From Fistularia commersonii (lineage: Eukaryota > Chordata > Actinopteri > Syngnathiformes > Fistulariidae), in contig JBBMNZ010000030.1 of assembly GCA_037954325.1 (NCBI GenBank), positions 7,137,001 to 7,201,000 on the forward strand: a stretch of DNA of 64,000 nucleotides, given 5' to 3'. This document shows positions 49,741-62,200 of this stretch, piece after piece; the stretch's first letter is position 1, and every line of letters begins with the position of its first letter. A model generated the notes under the pieces. That model was not told the origin of the DNA, did not search any database, and was given only the letters and a program-made list of their open reading frames with translations. The translations under genes were made by a program, and so were the position numbers.

Positions 49741-51478
49741 CCTTTCAAATGTCACTTATTGGGTTAAAAGAAAATTTAAAATGAAAAAAAAGTTGTCTCC
49801 CCCAAAACAAAACAAAAAACAAAGAAAGTTGTTCTGTCAGATTGAATCTCCCGTCGTGGAGAGAAGGTGAGCGGCTTGACAAGTGCGCTGGTGCGAGCGG
49901 AAGGAGAGACGCGCACTTTGTCTCCACAAATAGTCCCGCTGGCGAGCGCATGGAGCGCCGGTGTGAAAACTTGCATGTCCCCGTAAGTTTATACGTCACG
50001 GCTTAAAACCTCGGAGGGAGGGCACTGAGGCTCCGGTGGAACCGACGAGCTGCCCGCCTTGACGGGGAGAAAGGGGAGAGGCTGCTGACGTGCCGTTGAG
50101 CAACCCGAGGAAGGGGGATGTTATTTGCAGCAAAAAAAAAAAAAAAAATCACAACACAAGTCTGGTGACACTGTTTCACGAAAAACGGGTCTGGAGCTCA
50201 TACTTTAAAATGATTTAATGGAAAACCCTGTCGATCCAACCCATCCGATTCCTGCCCTGGGAAAACTGCCGGATGTGGGCAGCCTTCTACCTCGACCAGG
50301 TTGGGGTAGAAATATAGAGAGAGAAGGACACACAGATGGAAAGCAAGGGTGTGATGGAGGCAGAGGGGGTGTGAGGACAAATGATCTCTTATTACCAACA
50401 TGGTAATAGCTGGCATGATACGTTAATAGGATGATATTCATAAAAAGAAAAGAACAGCGGTGGACGCCTGGCGAGATGCTGCAGTAGATCAAGTGGTAGA
50501 TGAAGCGTGGGAGGAATTAAAGAAGTGCATTGAGGTATCACTCGGCAGCGTATACCTTCGGGGCTTGCCTTGTGCTAACTAAAAGCTTTATTAAAAAGAC
50601 AGGATTTAAGATTATACTTAAACAAGGAGTCGCCCCCACCCTTCCCCCCAGTAGAGACCGGAAGATGGTCACAGCCTCATAATGAAATAATGAAGATACC
50701 AGATCACACAGGAGCTGAGAGAAAGGGGCTCAGAAGAATCAAACTGAGATCATCCTTTGAGAATAATCATCTTAATTAAAAGGGACATTTTTCCCCACAA
50801 CCATGTCAAGCTGTCTTTCTCACTTGAGAAACTGGATATATATGTGAATGTATGTGGTGAGGGAGATAAAGACGACCATGACCTTTGAAGCCCTGGAGGC
50901 CTTTGTTCCACCAACCTGTAGGAGAAGATAACAAACCATGCATTTCATGCATGGGTTGCCTCAACATCCCTAATAAAATGTAAAGAAAGAAAACTGCCAT
51001 TTCGAGCATAAAAGTTATCACAGCACGCACATGCCTTTTTTTTTTGTTTGTTTGGTTGTTCACTTGTCCAAAAAAAGACAACATCATGAAGGAAACTCAA
51101 TGTTCAAGTTCAAGGATCAGGTATTAGCTTCATATTACAGTTTTTTTTTAATCTGTATTCATTCAGTTTTGTTAGATGAAGATTATATTCAAATATTTGA
51201 ATGTTTTCGCTAATGTTTCCTATGTTATGATCTATGTCACCTGTGTCTTCATATTTCTTTTACATGTTCACATCATTTATTATACATACATATCCATTAA
51301 AATGTTCCATCCTTATTAGATAAATACATAAATGGATATATTTACTTCCACTGGCACCCTGGCTCAGCTTTTAAAGGTGCCGTTGGTCTGCATGGACTGT
51401 TGGAATACTTTGCTCTGCCTCACAAAGCGATAGCAAGTTAACATACATCTGGTCTCATTTCAGACTCAAGAGAAAGAG

Positions 51479-51481
<3 letters not shown>

Positions 51482-51529
<48 letters not shown>

Positions 51530-51540
51530 TGTATGTGTGT
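51482..51540. repeat. TG microsatellite
   Basis: About 28 TG repeats with two interruptions near the 3' end. Confidence 0.9.
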
Positions 51541-51599
51541 CACAGTGAGGGCAGAGTTGTGGACATTTCCAATTTGGAAAACAGTGACTTTGTTTGAAG

Positions 51600-51985
51600 G
51601 ACAGTTGACATCCTCCTGGCGCCACAAGGGAAACAGGGAGATGGATCTGGATGTTCGTACACCTTCAGGCCACTCCTGGACAGTCGGGGTGTTTTGGGGT
51701 AAAAAGTGAAAGAAGTCACATGGGCGTCGCCTCTCTCTTCACCTTTTGAGACAGACCAGTCCAGCAACAGCAAACTAAAACCGCAAGGTGAGATGCACCA
51801 ATCTTCGACGGTCGATTTCCAGTGGATCCTCCGGTGGCATGGGCTGGACCACCGACCATCGACAATCGACAACCGACCAAGACCTGACACGACAAGCAAG
51901 GACATGACAGATCAACCAATCGGCTCAAGTCCAATTCCAGGGCAGCCGTCTTATGTCTGTGTTAATAAACTGGAAAAAAAAAAAC
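51600..51985 (+). repeat. Possible polyadenylated retroposon end
   Basis: A sequence ending AATAAACTGG then an A10 tract at 51975-51984 looks like a retroposed 3' end. It contains repeated ACCGACC/CGACAATCGACAACCGACC motifs at 51850-51880. No family or source gene is recognised. Confidence 0.25.
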
Positions 51986-54900
51986 ACCACTCAGCTGTAG
52001 GTATCAGCCAGACGTCGTATGAAAAACCCACCTGGCGGCGAGCGGCCAGAAGCTGGCAAAGCTACTGGAAATCGGAATTAATGGGACTGGGTCAGACGGC
52101 GCTGTGGAGCGAAATGAATTTGATCTCAGCACATTTGTCTGCCAGGCTTGAGAAAAGAGGCTGTAAAAGGTATTTTTAGGGGCCAACTGTGTGGAAAAGG
52201 AAAGAGCTCAGGTTTGGTTTTCTTTAACTGATTTTATTTACCATTTTTTTTCGCATCTATCCTCTCATTGAGCCGTCTTGTTTTGAATAGTTTCTTACTC
52301 ACTTTTCTATCCACCAGACAGCAGGAGAAATTAAGGGATATCAGGCTCCACATACTGCAGCCAAAAGTGAAAATAAGGATTGCTTTTACCTGCAGTGAAC
52401 CATGAACTCTTTAACCCAGAGACACTTTTCACAGTGGAATTTCATATTCATTTTTTTGGGGGGAGACTTTTATATTGGCTTAAAAACAGGCTATAACCCT
52501 GCTTGGTCTAAACTGAACTGATTGGCTATTGACTTTATGAGTGACTCCATGCTAATTTGGATTATTCCCATTTATATTATGGGTTATTTAGGTGATTGTC
52601 CAATAGCAAATTTCTGAACTCACATCCCACGCTTGAGACACTGGGGAGAAATTATTTGCTGCCTTGCAAAATTTTAATTTAACATTAAGCGAGACCATAG
52701 AGATTATATCACAATTATTGGGGCAGGTGGGGCTCTGAGGGTAAAGAAAACCCATAGTAGCTCCCGGTGGCCTGATGTGCACCTTGCACGGCAGCTCTGC
52801 TGCCGTTCGGCGTGTGTGAATGGGTGAATGTGATGCTGTGTAAAGTGATTTGAAACCACAAGGTGATGAAAGGACGAAAAAGCGGAGAGCATTTAACATA
52901 ACACGGCTTCACAGGAGGCGATTTCACACCATGGCTTCTTGATTAATTCGGTTTGACGCACCGGGACTGATTTCACCACACAACAACTGTGTTCTTTTTG
53001 GTAACGGTTTGTAAGTTTACTTGAAAATTCTGCCGCGGCTTATGATTTTAAAGGCCATTTTTAGATTTGATCAAGAAAAGTTTTAATTTCAAGGTCAGAA
53101 TATGACAATATCGTCACTTATCAACCCCTTAATTAATCATATGAGACAAAGTGAGACAAAACGAACCAGGCAATAACTTAAGACCGGTCACTATTAAAAC
53201 AGAATGCTAACCCTGGGTAACGTAATTGAAGTGTTCTCTCTTTGCTCTTGAAAACACATTTTATATTGGTTATATAGATCAAGATTTACAAAACCTAAAG
53301 ATAATCGGTTTACCACGGCTTTGGATTATGACCAGGACAACTGGGTCAGTTGCCAGGGGCCTCCAAAACTCCTCCTTTCCTCTTCCTGTAACCTCACACT
53401 GATGCTTTTTACATTTAACTAGATTTTGAATTTCTTTTTTAATTTGTGAATACTTGTGAAATTTAGAAAAAAAAATAAGATAACTTAAGAAATTCTTTTG
53501 TGATTTTTCGCCAGTTTTTCGCTTATTTGTAAGGCATTTTAGTTTTGATTGTAAGGGTTTTTTTTATTTTAGTATTTCTATTTGATTTTTGGCTAATTTT
53601 CAGATAATTTTCTTGCATTTTTTTCCAGATTAAATTTGATCTGATCCTTCACTATATAATGTCTTAATACACTTATCTGGGGGCAGTAATCTGCAGTCAT
53701 ATATAGATAATCCGACTCAAACTGAATGGAGATCATCCATAACACCATGCAACTATATGTTAAAGAATTATAGCATGCTGAAATATGACACTACAAGTTC
53801 AAGGGAAAGTGTTTTTTTTTTTTGGTTTGCTTTGATTTTTACAAATGTATTTATTATTTAAATAATAATTCCCTACATCTGGTGCAGTATTATAAATCAC
53901 ATTTTCAAACGAGTTTCTCTCTCTGATGATAGTTCCAGCCCGCCTAAGACGAGAAATGTGGAGGGGAGGAACATCAAGAGCTGAAACGAGGAGGAAAAGT
54001 TCAAGATGGGATGATGACAATGAAAGAGCTTCAGTAGAGAAATAGGAGGAGATTTGGAGGAAAGGAGGATTTTTTTGCCTTACAGTGGGAAAAATGGGGG
54101 TCTTGATTTGAGGCAATAGGACAACAGGGGGAAAGAGGAGGAAATGTGAGAGCGTGTGCTCGCGACATCAGGATGACACTGAGGATGACAGGAAAAAGAA
54201 AATCCTCAAGTACTGGCACCTTAGTTTGGATCCAGCACTGACACATCCTCCAACATCACATCCCACCTTTTCCACTTTCATTAGTGTTCTCCGCCCTTCT
54301 TCCCAGTGGAGTCACATAATGGTGCTGCTCCGTCACAGCTTTTGATCCCTGACTAATGTTTTCCCCGAGTTCTTCTCTCAGATTTTTTCACCTTAAATCA
54401 CCCGTCATCCCTTTCACCTCTGGATGTCCTGCTCAAGGACGAGAATGAGAGGCTCCTGACTCATGTATGCGGCGGCTCTTTCTGGAAAAGCGTGGTGTCG
54501 AGGGAGGAGGACACAGGATTGCGAGGAGAGAGACGGTGATTCACACCTGCCGCTTCTCAGACCGACTGGTGAGAATTATGTTTGCCACAGGTATCCAGGG
54601 TGGAGTTGCAGCCCAGACATCACACAGGTATGTAATCTCGCAGGACTCGCAGCACACACCCATCAGACAATCTGTGCTGTGAAAGCAAACACACACACTG
54701 ACCGCATGGCTGAGCACTGACTTCCTCTGTGAGGCCTGACCTGTCAGCGTGAGGCACCGGAGGAGGTGTGTGATCCACTCAAAGGAAACCGTGGGTCGGG
54801 ATAGTGGAAGCATGGAAGGAGTTAAATACTCTGTCTCCATGGTAACAGCCTCCTGAAGGTCCATAAACCAGTGGGGTTCACGAGAATGAAAACATCTGGA

Positions 54901-57414
54901 GGGAACACATTTCTTTTATTTTGATCATCAACCTTTTTTTTTTAAATCTATATTCCACTGCTTTGGAGAATTACATTTCAGAATATATAAATCTTCCTCT
55001 CATTAACTCCCACATATTCACAAAGCAGCAGCTCTTGGAAGAGTTCATTTCATCTTGCTCTTTAGTCTGCACCTTAAATCTCCAAGTTCACCACTTCAAC
55101 CGCAACTTTATACTTTCCCCAAGAAAGAAACGTTGATTTTGACTGGTTTCTCATCTGAATCTTCTGTTAAATTCTTTGCAGATAAAAAACTTTTTTTTTT
55201 TTAAATCTCCTTCATGCTCATGAATTCTACTCTCCCTGATCGAATGAGCCTCAGACGGTGAAGATGCGAGGTTTCCAGCAGTCCTCGACGTCATTGCAGG
55301 TTCTGAGGATTGTTCACAACCCAAATAAATCAAAAATCATGTGTTTCCCCCGCTCCCAGAAATAATGGCCCAGTAACTTAAGACAAACCAGGGACTGAGC
55401 ACTTTGACTTCAGCAGAGATGTTGCTGTTGTGGTGTAAGATTGTAATAGTTAGCACTGAAAGCTACCATTCATTTCCATTGTATTTCAGAGGAAGCACAC
55501 GCCACCATAATCGCTAGCTTTGAAATTTAACATCTCCTACAGAAATAATCAAGATGGATGATGTGCTCCAAGCATTCCCCTTCAGTGCGAAAGTAACGAT
55601 TTAGAGGTTTATAAATCAAGTGGTCAAAGGAAAGCATTGACTAGAGGATGACACAACTTTACTGAGAGACTAAATATCTATGCCCACCCAGTTCCTCACG
55701 TCACATGACAACCAGTTAGATAAATGACTCGGGGGTGAAGAGGACACTGAAATCTCCCTCGGCGATGAGTGTGGTTGCTTTAGAATCGGCTCTTGCTGAT
55801 GAAATAGAAGATGATGTATAGACCTTGTGACAACGGGGGCAGAGCTGGATCATCCATATTGGGCTCTGAGTGTCTGGGGGCAAGAGAGAGAACTATTGGA
55901 CCTTTAAACATTTTTTACACAAATTGTGAATAAATACATTTTATTTTGTAATTTTTTCTCATGTCATGGTATTTTGAAAATACCATTAACGGTCAGTTTC
56001 ATCAGCATCACTCTGAGGGTGAAAAACCATTACCTATGTATCTGCATAGTGCTTTGCGAAAAAAAAAAAGTCAAGAAACTTTTTTTTTATTATTTTTTGT
56101 TGGATCAGTGATGGTCTGAAGCCTTTCATAATCATTTGCACATGTTGTGGTTAGCTCATGTGATTGTCTGGTCTTATGAGCCAACAGAAACATTCAATGT
56201 CAAATGCAAGCTGGGAGGAGTCAGCTCTTCAAGCGCGGTCACCAGAGGCCACCGCACTGCCCGTCCAGGCCTGGGCACGACACTGAGAGCCTGCAGAGCA
56301 CTGCTCAGAGAGTGATGTGAACCCAGCAGTGAAGAGCACCCTACGAAATTCAATAGCTGTTTATTGAAAATCCGAGTTGATCACACTGATGACGTTCCTG
56401 GGAGCATCGGGACACATTCAACACTGAGCTGCCAGTGGCAGCCAAGTCGAGATGAGAAGGGCAGGGAGCTATTCAAAGATCCGAGTTAATTAATCCGACT
56501 TTTGAGGAGAGATTGTTAATTACCATGCAATGCGGTGAGAAAGGGTGGCACATGGATAAATTTATTGCATGGGGATGAAAGACTAAATTTCAGCACACGC
56601 CTCATAAAATGTGTGTTGGTGCAAACAAACGCAGTTTCCTCCGTCTGATGGCTGTTCAAACACCATGACTGCGATTTACTCAGCGGAATTTAATTTGGCT
56701 GCGAGGTAACTGTGGTGTAAAATGCAGATCAACAATATGTCACTTGAACTAAATCCAGCAAATAAACTCAAGATGATTGACTTTGTTTATGGTGCAATTA
56801 ATGCAATTTGCAGCATTTATGACAGCTGCAAGATACTGTATAAGATATACTATATACTTATGGGGATTTTACCCATCAACTTTCCTCAAGTGGCTCAAAG
56901 GTTTCCTCTTTGTGATGTCATGGATGCCCCCCCCCCCCCCCCCCCCCGTATCTGCAGTCATGGTGACATCATACGCAATGCAACCAGCAGCCTGGGATGT
57001 GCATAGCACTGATAGTTAAATGCTACAGGGAAAATCTGCCATATCCCAGCAATGCACTCAATAAAGTTATTTAATAATCTCTAAATGTACCCTCAACAAA
57101 GCAACCTTTCTTAAGGTCATTATAATATATTTACTAACTTATCCTTATCAGGAGACAGGATGAACTCAGGCTGATTGCATTAGAGCGCCCTCTATCTGTA
57201 TGGGATGCGAAAAGTACTGTATGAGGACTCCGGTCTTGATATGAAAACAAACACAGGTGAATCTCCAACATGATGTACAAAAGGAGCGAAACAATAGTGG
57301 GCAAATTATTTTTCATTTCAATTCATGAGCCCAATTCCCCTTAAAAAATTGCCAAACTCTATGGAAAAGATTTCTTTGTTTTATAACTCCTTATTTATTA
57401 TGTATAAATATTCA

Positions 57415-57500
57415 TTATCCCAGCTGGCACTGGGCGAGTAGCGGGGTTCACCCTGCACCAGTGGCCAGTCGATCAAAGGACCACATACATATTCAGGTGG
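57415..57500 (-). mobile_element. SINE fragment, same family as the copy at 30.3 kb
   Basis: The reverse complement reads GATCGACTGGCC, then CAGGGTGAACCCCGCTACTC, then GCCCAGTGCCAGCTGGG, closely matching 30548-30600. Confidence 0.6.
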
Positions 57501-57963
57501 TGTTTGGATGAAAGGATCTATTGATATTTAGACATTATTTATAACCCATTATAACTATTTGTATAAGTACAAGAATTCTGAAAATACTCTCACTGAAACC
57601 TGAATAGTAAAAATATTTTATTGATTCCAAAAAATAAACATGGCAGATCCCTGCTGTAGTAATGCGCATCAAGATGTTTTTGTGGTAAAAGAAAATAAAT
57701 AAATTGCGAATACTTTAAAATAAAATAATTTGATTTTTTTTTTTTGCTTTAAAGTTATTTCTGCATTTCAAATATGTGTGTTTGTGTGTGTGTGCGTTTT
57801 TTTTTCAAGCAATATTAAAGAATTTTTGCAGAGGTCAGGGCAGCTTGGCACAAATACTTGGGAATTTTAATGACATTTTTTATTTTCTCTTTAAAATAAT
57901 TGATAGCATGGACAAATTAGATAAAAACACTCATAGTATAGCACAGGTCAGCTGCAAATTGTT

Positions 57964-58018
<55 letters not shown>
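57964..58018. repeat. TG microsatellite
   Basis: About 26 TG repeats, one interruption near the start. Confidence 0.9.
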
Positions 58019-58020
<2 letters not shown>

Positions 58021-58379
58021 AGGGAGGCAACTGGTTCTGCAATTTTTAGTCTTTAGGCCATAAAATAACTTATGTATAAATTGTCAGGCCAATATTACAT
58101 TTAAAGAGGTCTCCTTAAAAAGGAAACGCCACCTTCCCCATATGTGACATCTGCAGTGATAAAGATAATAAAAAAGAAAAATGATCTATTTTGTCGTGTG
58201 TGTGTGTGTGAGTGTGTGTGTTGCCTGGGGAAAAAAAATACACGTTGATAGCCAGTTGTCTTGTCCACAGGTGCGAGTTTCCGTCCACGGTGTCACAAGT
58301 GTGTGGGCGCCACTGCTGCCCCGAAAAGGGAAAAAAGGGAAAAATGGCCATTTCTTCTGATTTCCGCAAAGACCCCTAC

Positions 58380-59073
58380 AATCAAAACAAAGCGACCACG
58401 CGGGCTTTTCCCGCAGCTGTGACGTCACGAAGCCCCGCCCCTCCCCCCGCAAGTAAACAGAAAACGTCGAGGAAACCGTCGGTGTCAGTCGCCATTCGGG
58501 CGCCGGGGCGCGGGCTGTGCGCGAACGCCGGTGAATCCCGACGCTAATCCCGCGTTTCTTTTGCGTTTTTGCGCAAAGTTGCGAGGTTTTTTGCGAGAAG
58601 GCGGGGGGGGGGGACCAGCTGACTGGCGCTCGAGGGATGAAGGGAGAGGCGGAAGTGAAGTCACTTGACAGACCGTCCATGTTATTATTGTTATTTTGGT
58701 AGCCCTGTGATGAGCCGGGCCGGGGAGCCGCCGGTCTCCGAGACAACGACCGTTAACGTCCCCGCAGGCTGCCGCCGTCGCCGCCGCCGCCTCGGACGAA
58801 CACCATCCCCGCCGCCGCCGCCTCCGCCTCACTGACCGCCACGGGGAGACGGGAGCCTCGCTGACGGCTGTGGCGGGGGGTGGGGAGGGGGTTGGAGGTG
58901 GAGGTGGCGGTGGGGGGGTGGAGGGTGAGAGGACCCAGCTCCAGCTCGGCTCCTATACTCCCCACCGAACACAAATTAAAAAAAAAACAACCAAAAACAC
59001 CAAAAAAACGGCTTTCGTCAAGCGGCTCGGCTGGTGGGTGCGCGGCGGCTGAGACGGACGCGCCGCCGCAAAC
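58380..59073 (+). promoter_or_regulatory. fbxl2: CpG-rich promoter and 5' UTR region of fbxl2
   Basis: A strongly GC/CpG-rich block upstream of the first coding exon. It holds a CRE palindrome TGACGTCA at 58420-58427 followed by a GC-box stretch (CCCCGCCCCTCCCCC at about 58433-58447). There are GCC/CCG repeats at 58770-58825 and G-rich tracts at 58870-58920. No TATA box is seen. The transcription start is not determinable by eye. Confidence 0.55.
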
Positions 59074-59170
59074 ATGAACGGTATCACCAAGGGCCGGTTC
59101 GAGGTATGACGGAGGGAGTGGACCGCCAACGGCTGGACTGTTTGTCTCTAGTGGGCTAGACGTGGGAGTC

Positions 59171-59268
<98 letters not shown>

Positions 59269-62200
59269 GTTCCTAATTTTACTTGTGTGTCGACTTTGGT
59301 TCTCCGAACCCTCGTTTGTCGTCCCGCTGCACCGACGCTGCGGGACGGACAGGAGGGGCTGTGGCCGGGGGAGGGAGGGGGGAGCAGGGCCAAGGCTGGC
59401 GGCCACTGTCGCCTGGGGCGACCGGCTTCCAGCGGGGGGCTGCCTTGGCTGCGGATGGAAGGGTGGTGTGTGTACGTGTGCGTGTGTGTGTGTGTGTGTG
59501 TGTTGTGAATACATACACACCCATGCAGTCGCTCATTCCACGGGCTTGGCTTATACACCTCGGTCAAACATGTGATCGCAGGTGCCACTCTTGGGTGGAG
59601 AGTCCACACCCCACGCACACACACACACCTTCCACGAACGCTACAGATGTCAGTGTGTTACATGTCATTCCAGGAGTGCCATTGCTTTTCCCTCATTGCC
59701 TTTTGACACCGTTGCTGTTGCTGTCACACGCACAGCAGTGACAATTGATTGTTCACATCTTCTACTTAAAAGGATTTTAAAAGAAATAACAGCGTTGGAA
59801 GTTTGCAACTTGAGGCAGTTTCTTGCAGATTTGAGATTTTCACTGAATGCATTGTCATTATCGTTGCATGGCTGATGACTTTATGTTGTATGTTGGATTA
59901 TTGCAAATGTTGACAAAAAACAGTGGAATAATTCACTGATACTGGATTTATAAAGATATCTAATCAATTTGGGTTAAAGGGTGCTATTTTAATGTTCTGT
60001 TTCCAGTGCCTTACAGTTCTGCTGATGTGGTGTCCTTCATTGTTGTGTTACTGACTGAAGATATTCTGGTGCTTTTCTTATCATTTTCAGTCATTTCTCC
60101 ATAGTTGTTTTGTTGTCGTGCTAATTTTTGGTGATTTATGAAAGGTACTAAGGTGGCTGTGGGGGGATTAGAGGGAATTTGTTGGCTATTTTTGTTTGGA
60201 AATTGTGATATATATAATGCTGCCTTAGTATGCTGACATGGATCATTGTGTGGTTATGATTTCTCTTTGACGGTATTGTCTACCAAGTCATTTTGCCTGT
60301 ATTTGATGTTGTCAGAATTGCCCTTTAGTAGAATGAATTTGACTTCAATACTCAGTATATTGTAAAGTTTTCATCTCTGCCATAGAGCCCATGAAACGGT
60401 TAGTATAAATAATCTGACTCTTGCATAAAAATCTACAAGAGATAGTCTAAAAATCAACAAGAATTCACCTGTAAATTTGACAAAAAATGTCCTAAAATTA
60501 ACTTTTAAATTCTTTAAGATTGCTCAAGAAAATACCCTTAAAATCACATTATCAAAACTAATTTTCAGTACATTTTAACAAACTAAGTTTGATGTTGTGA
60601 TATGTCATTGTAAAGAAAACCTCCTCCATAATATGGTTACATTGCTTTTTTTCATATCACATTGCTCAGTAAAGTTAAAAAAAAAAAAAAAATGCCACGA
60701 CAACACTGACAAGATTTTCACCAGGTTGCCAACCTGCAGTTATTTTTAAACCTTGAACTCACGGCGGGTAGAATATTGGGAATCTGTATCCTGCTACATA
60801 ATCACCAACCCACATGTTAAAGTGGTAGAGTAAAAGTTAAAAAAAAAGTAATTAAGTAAAGGCAAACCATACCTAGTTAATACATTATTGAATGTACCAG
60901 TTAATGGTTTCTGAACTGAGAAGCCTCCCGGGCTTGTTTTTGCTCCATCATCACTGCATTGTTGTCAAAAGCAAGTTAAGGCACTGTATAGATTGACTGA
61001 TGTACCCAAGTAAAAAAATAGATTACTAGCTTAAGCATATATTCAATTTAAGAGTCAGGGTTTAAAAGTACTCATTCCTTCAAAACACCACTTTTCCTTC
61101 TTCTCCATGCTGCCACCCCTGTTCGTGATGTGGTTCGTGATGTGCAAGCGTTTTTTTTTTGTTGTTTTTTTTTAAATCCATGCTGTCTTTGTTAATATTG
61201 TTGAGGACTTGACTTGACTTTCTCCATCGGGTGTTCAGTAGCTGTGTAATCAGGTGTGTGCGTGGCCATGGTGCTAATGACGTCCTTATCGGTGGATCGC
61301 TTAACAGTTGCTTGGATATAAACCAGCTGCTGGTGGAAGACATGTAGAGAGGAGGTGTACTAGAGCAGGACTGGCATTGGTTGATAGACACCCGAGGAGC
61401 TTTTTTTAATAGCAAACACACAAATATCACAATGTTCAGGAGCTTGTGCTTCAGTATCAATGTTTATCACAATCATCAGCTCAGGTATGGAAAATCAGTT
61501 GTCACGCACTCAACTCAATACACCAATTTTGTGTCGTCATAATGACTGGAATTTGAAAGATCATTTTGGACAAATAAAAGAAATCCAACACAGCATGACT
61601 AATCAGACAGTTGGAATATATCATTTCAAATTTTGGAAAAAGAATAGTTAAGACTTAACAGGTCACCTTTTGAATTCCAAGTGTTTTAATAGTAATTTTT
61701 ACCTTATTCTTTGGAATATTTCTGATGCATTTTTGGGTGATTTCACGTTATTATTGACATGTGATTTCTTCCTTTCTCATCTTATGGTAGCTCTATAGAG
61801 AACCCTCGTGTGCTATAGCAAACCAAGTGCTCTGTCACTCATCTAATGTGGCGAAGAATTCCCTAACTGACCCCAAGCGAGGCAGGTCGAGAAGACAAGC
61901 TTGGGGGTGTGCAGAGTCTAGGAATAGGAGTGACAGCAGTGAGGAACTCCCTGCCTGGGAATGCGGCTTCGTTGGCACAGGGAACGAGGGCACCAGAATG
62001 CTGATGTGATAACTTTAGGGAGGCACGCGTACCTTGCTGTCATGATGCCATCGCCATGGGTGAGATTACACACCACATACTGAGTTCGTGCCATCCCACC
62101 CGGCATCATTGGCGAGCAGCTTTAGCGAACACAGCACTGACTTAATCTTGCACATGTAGGTTAATTTTGTTAATACACTCCCCAGTGTGTGCGTTCACCA

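Larger units (their letters stand above)
49741..58300. other. Intergenic region between susd5 and fbxl2
   Basis: The first ~300 bases hold the susd5 5' UTR and GC-richer promoter region (about 49,830-50,110). Beyond that I see no supportable exon. It contains TG microsatellites (51482-51540, 57964-58018), a C21 run at 56927-56947, an inverted fragment of the SINE family seen at 30.3 kb (57415-57500), a SINE tail near 52,745-52,870 and unclassified AT-rich DNA. Confidence 0.55.

Noticed and set aside
58753..59741. Several long open frames on both strands near the fbxl2 first exon
   Set aside because: They run through the TG/CA microsatellite and GC-rich 5' UTR; the composition is Cys-Val or His-Thr repeats without domain content.
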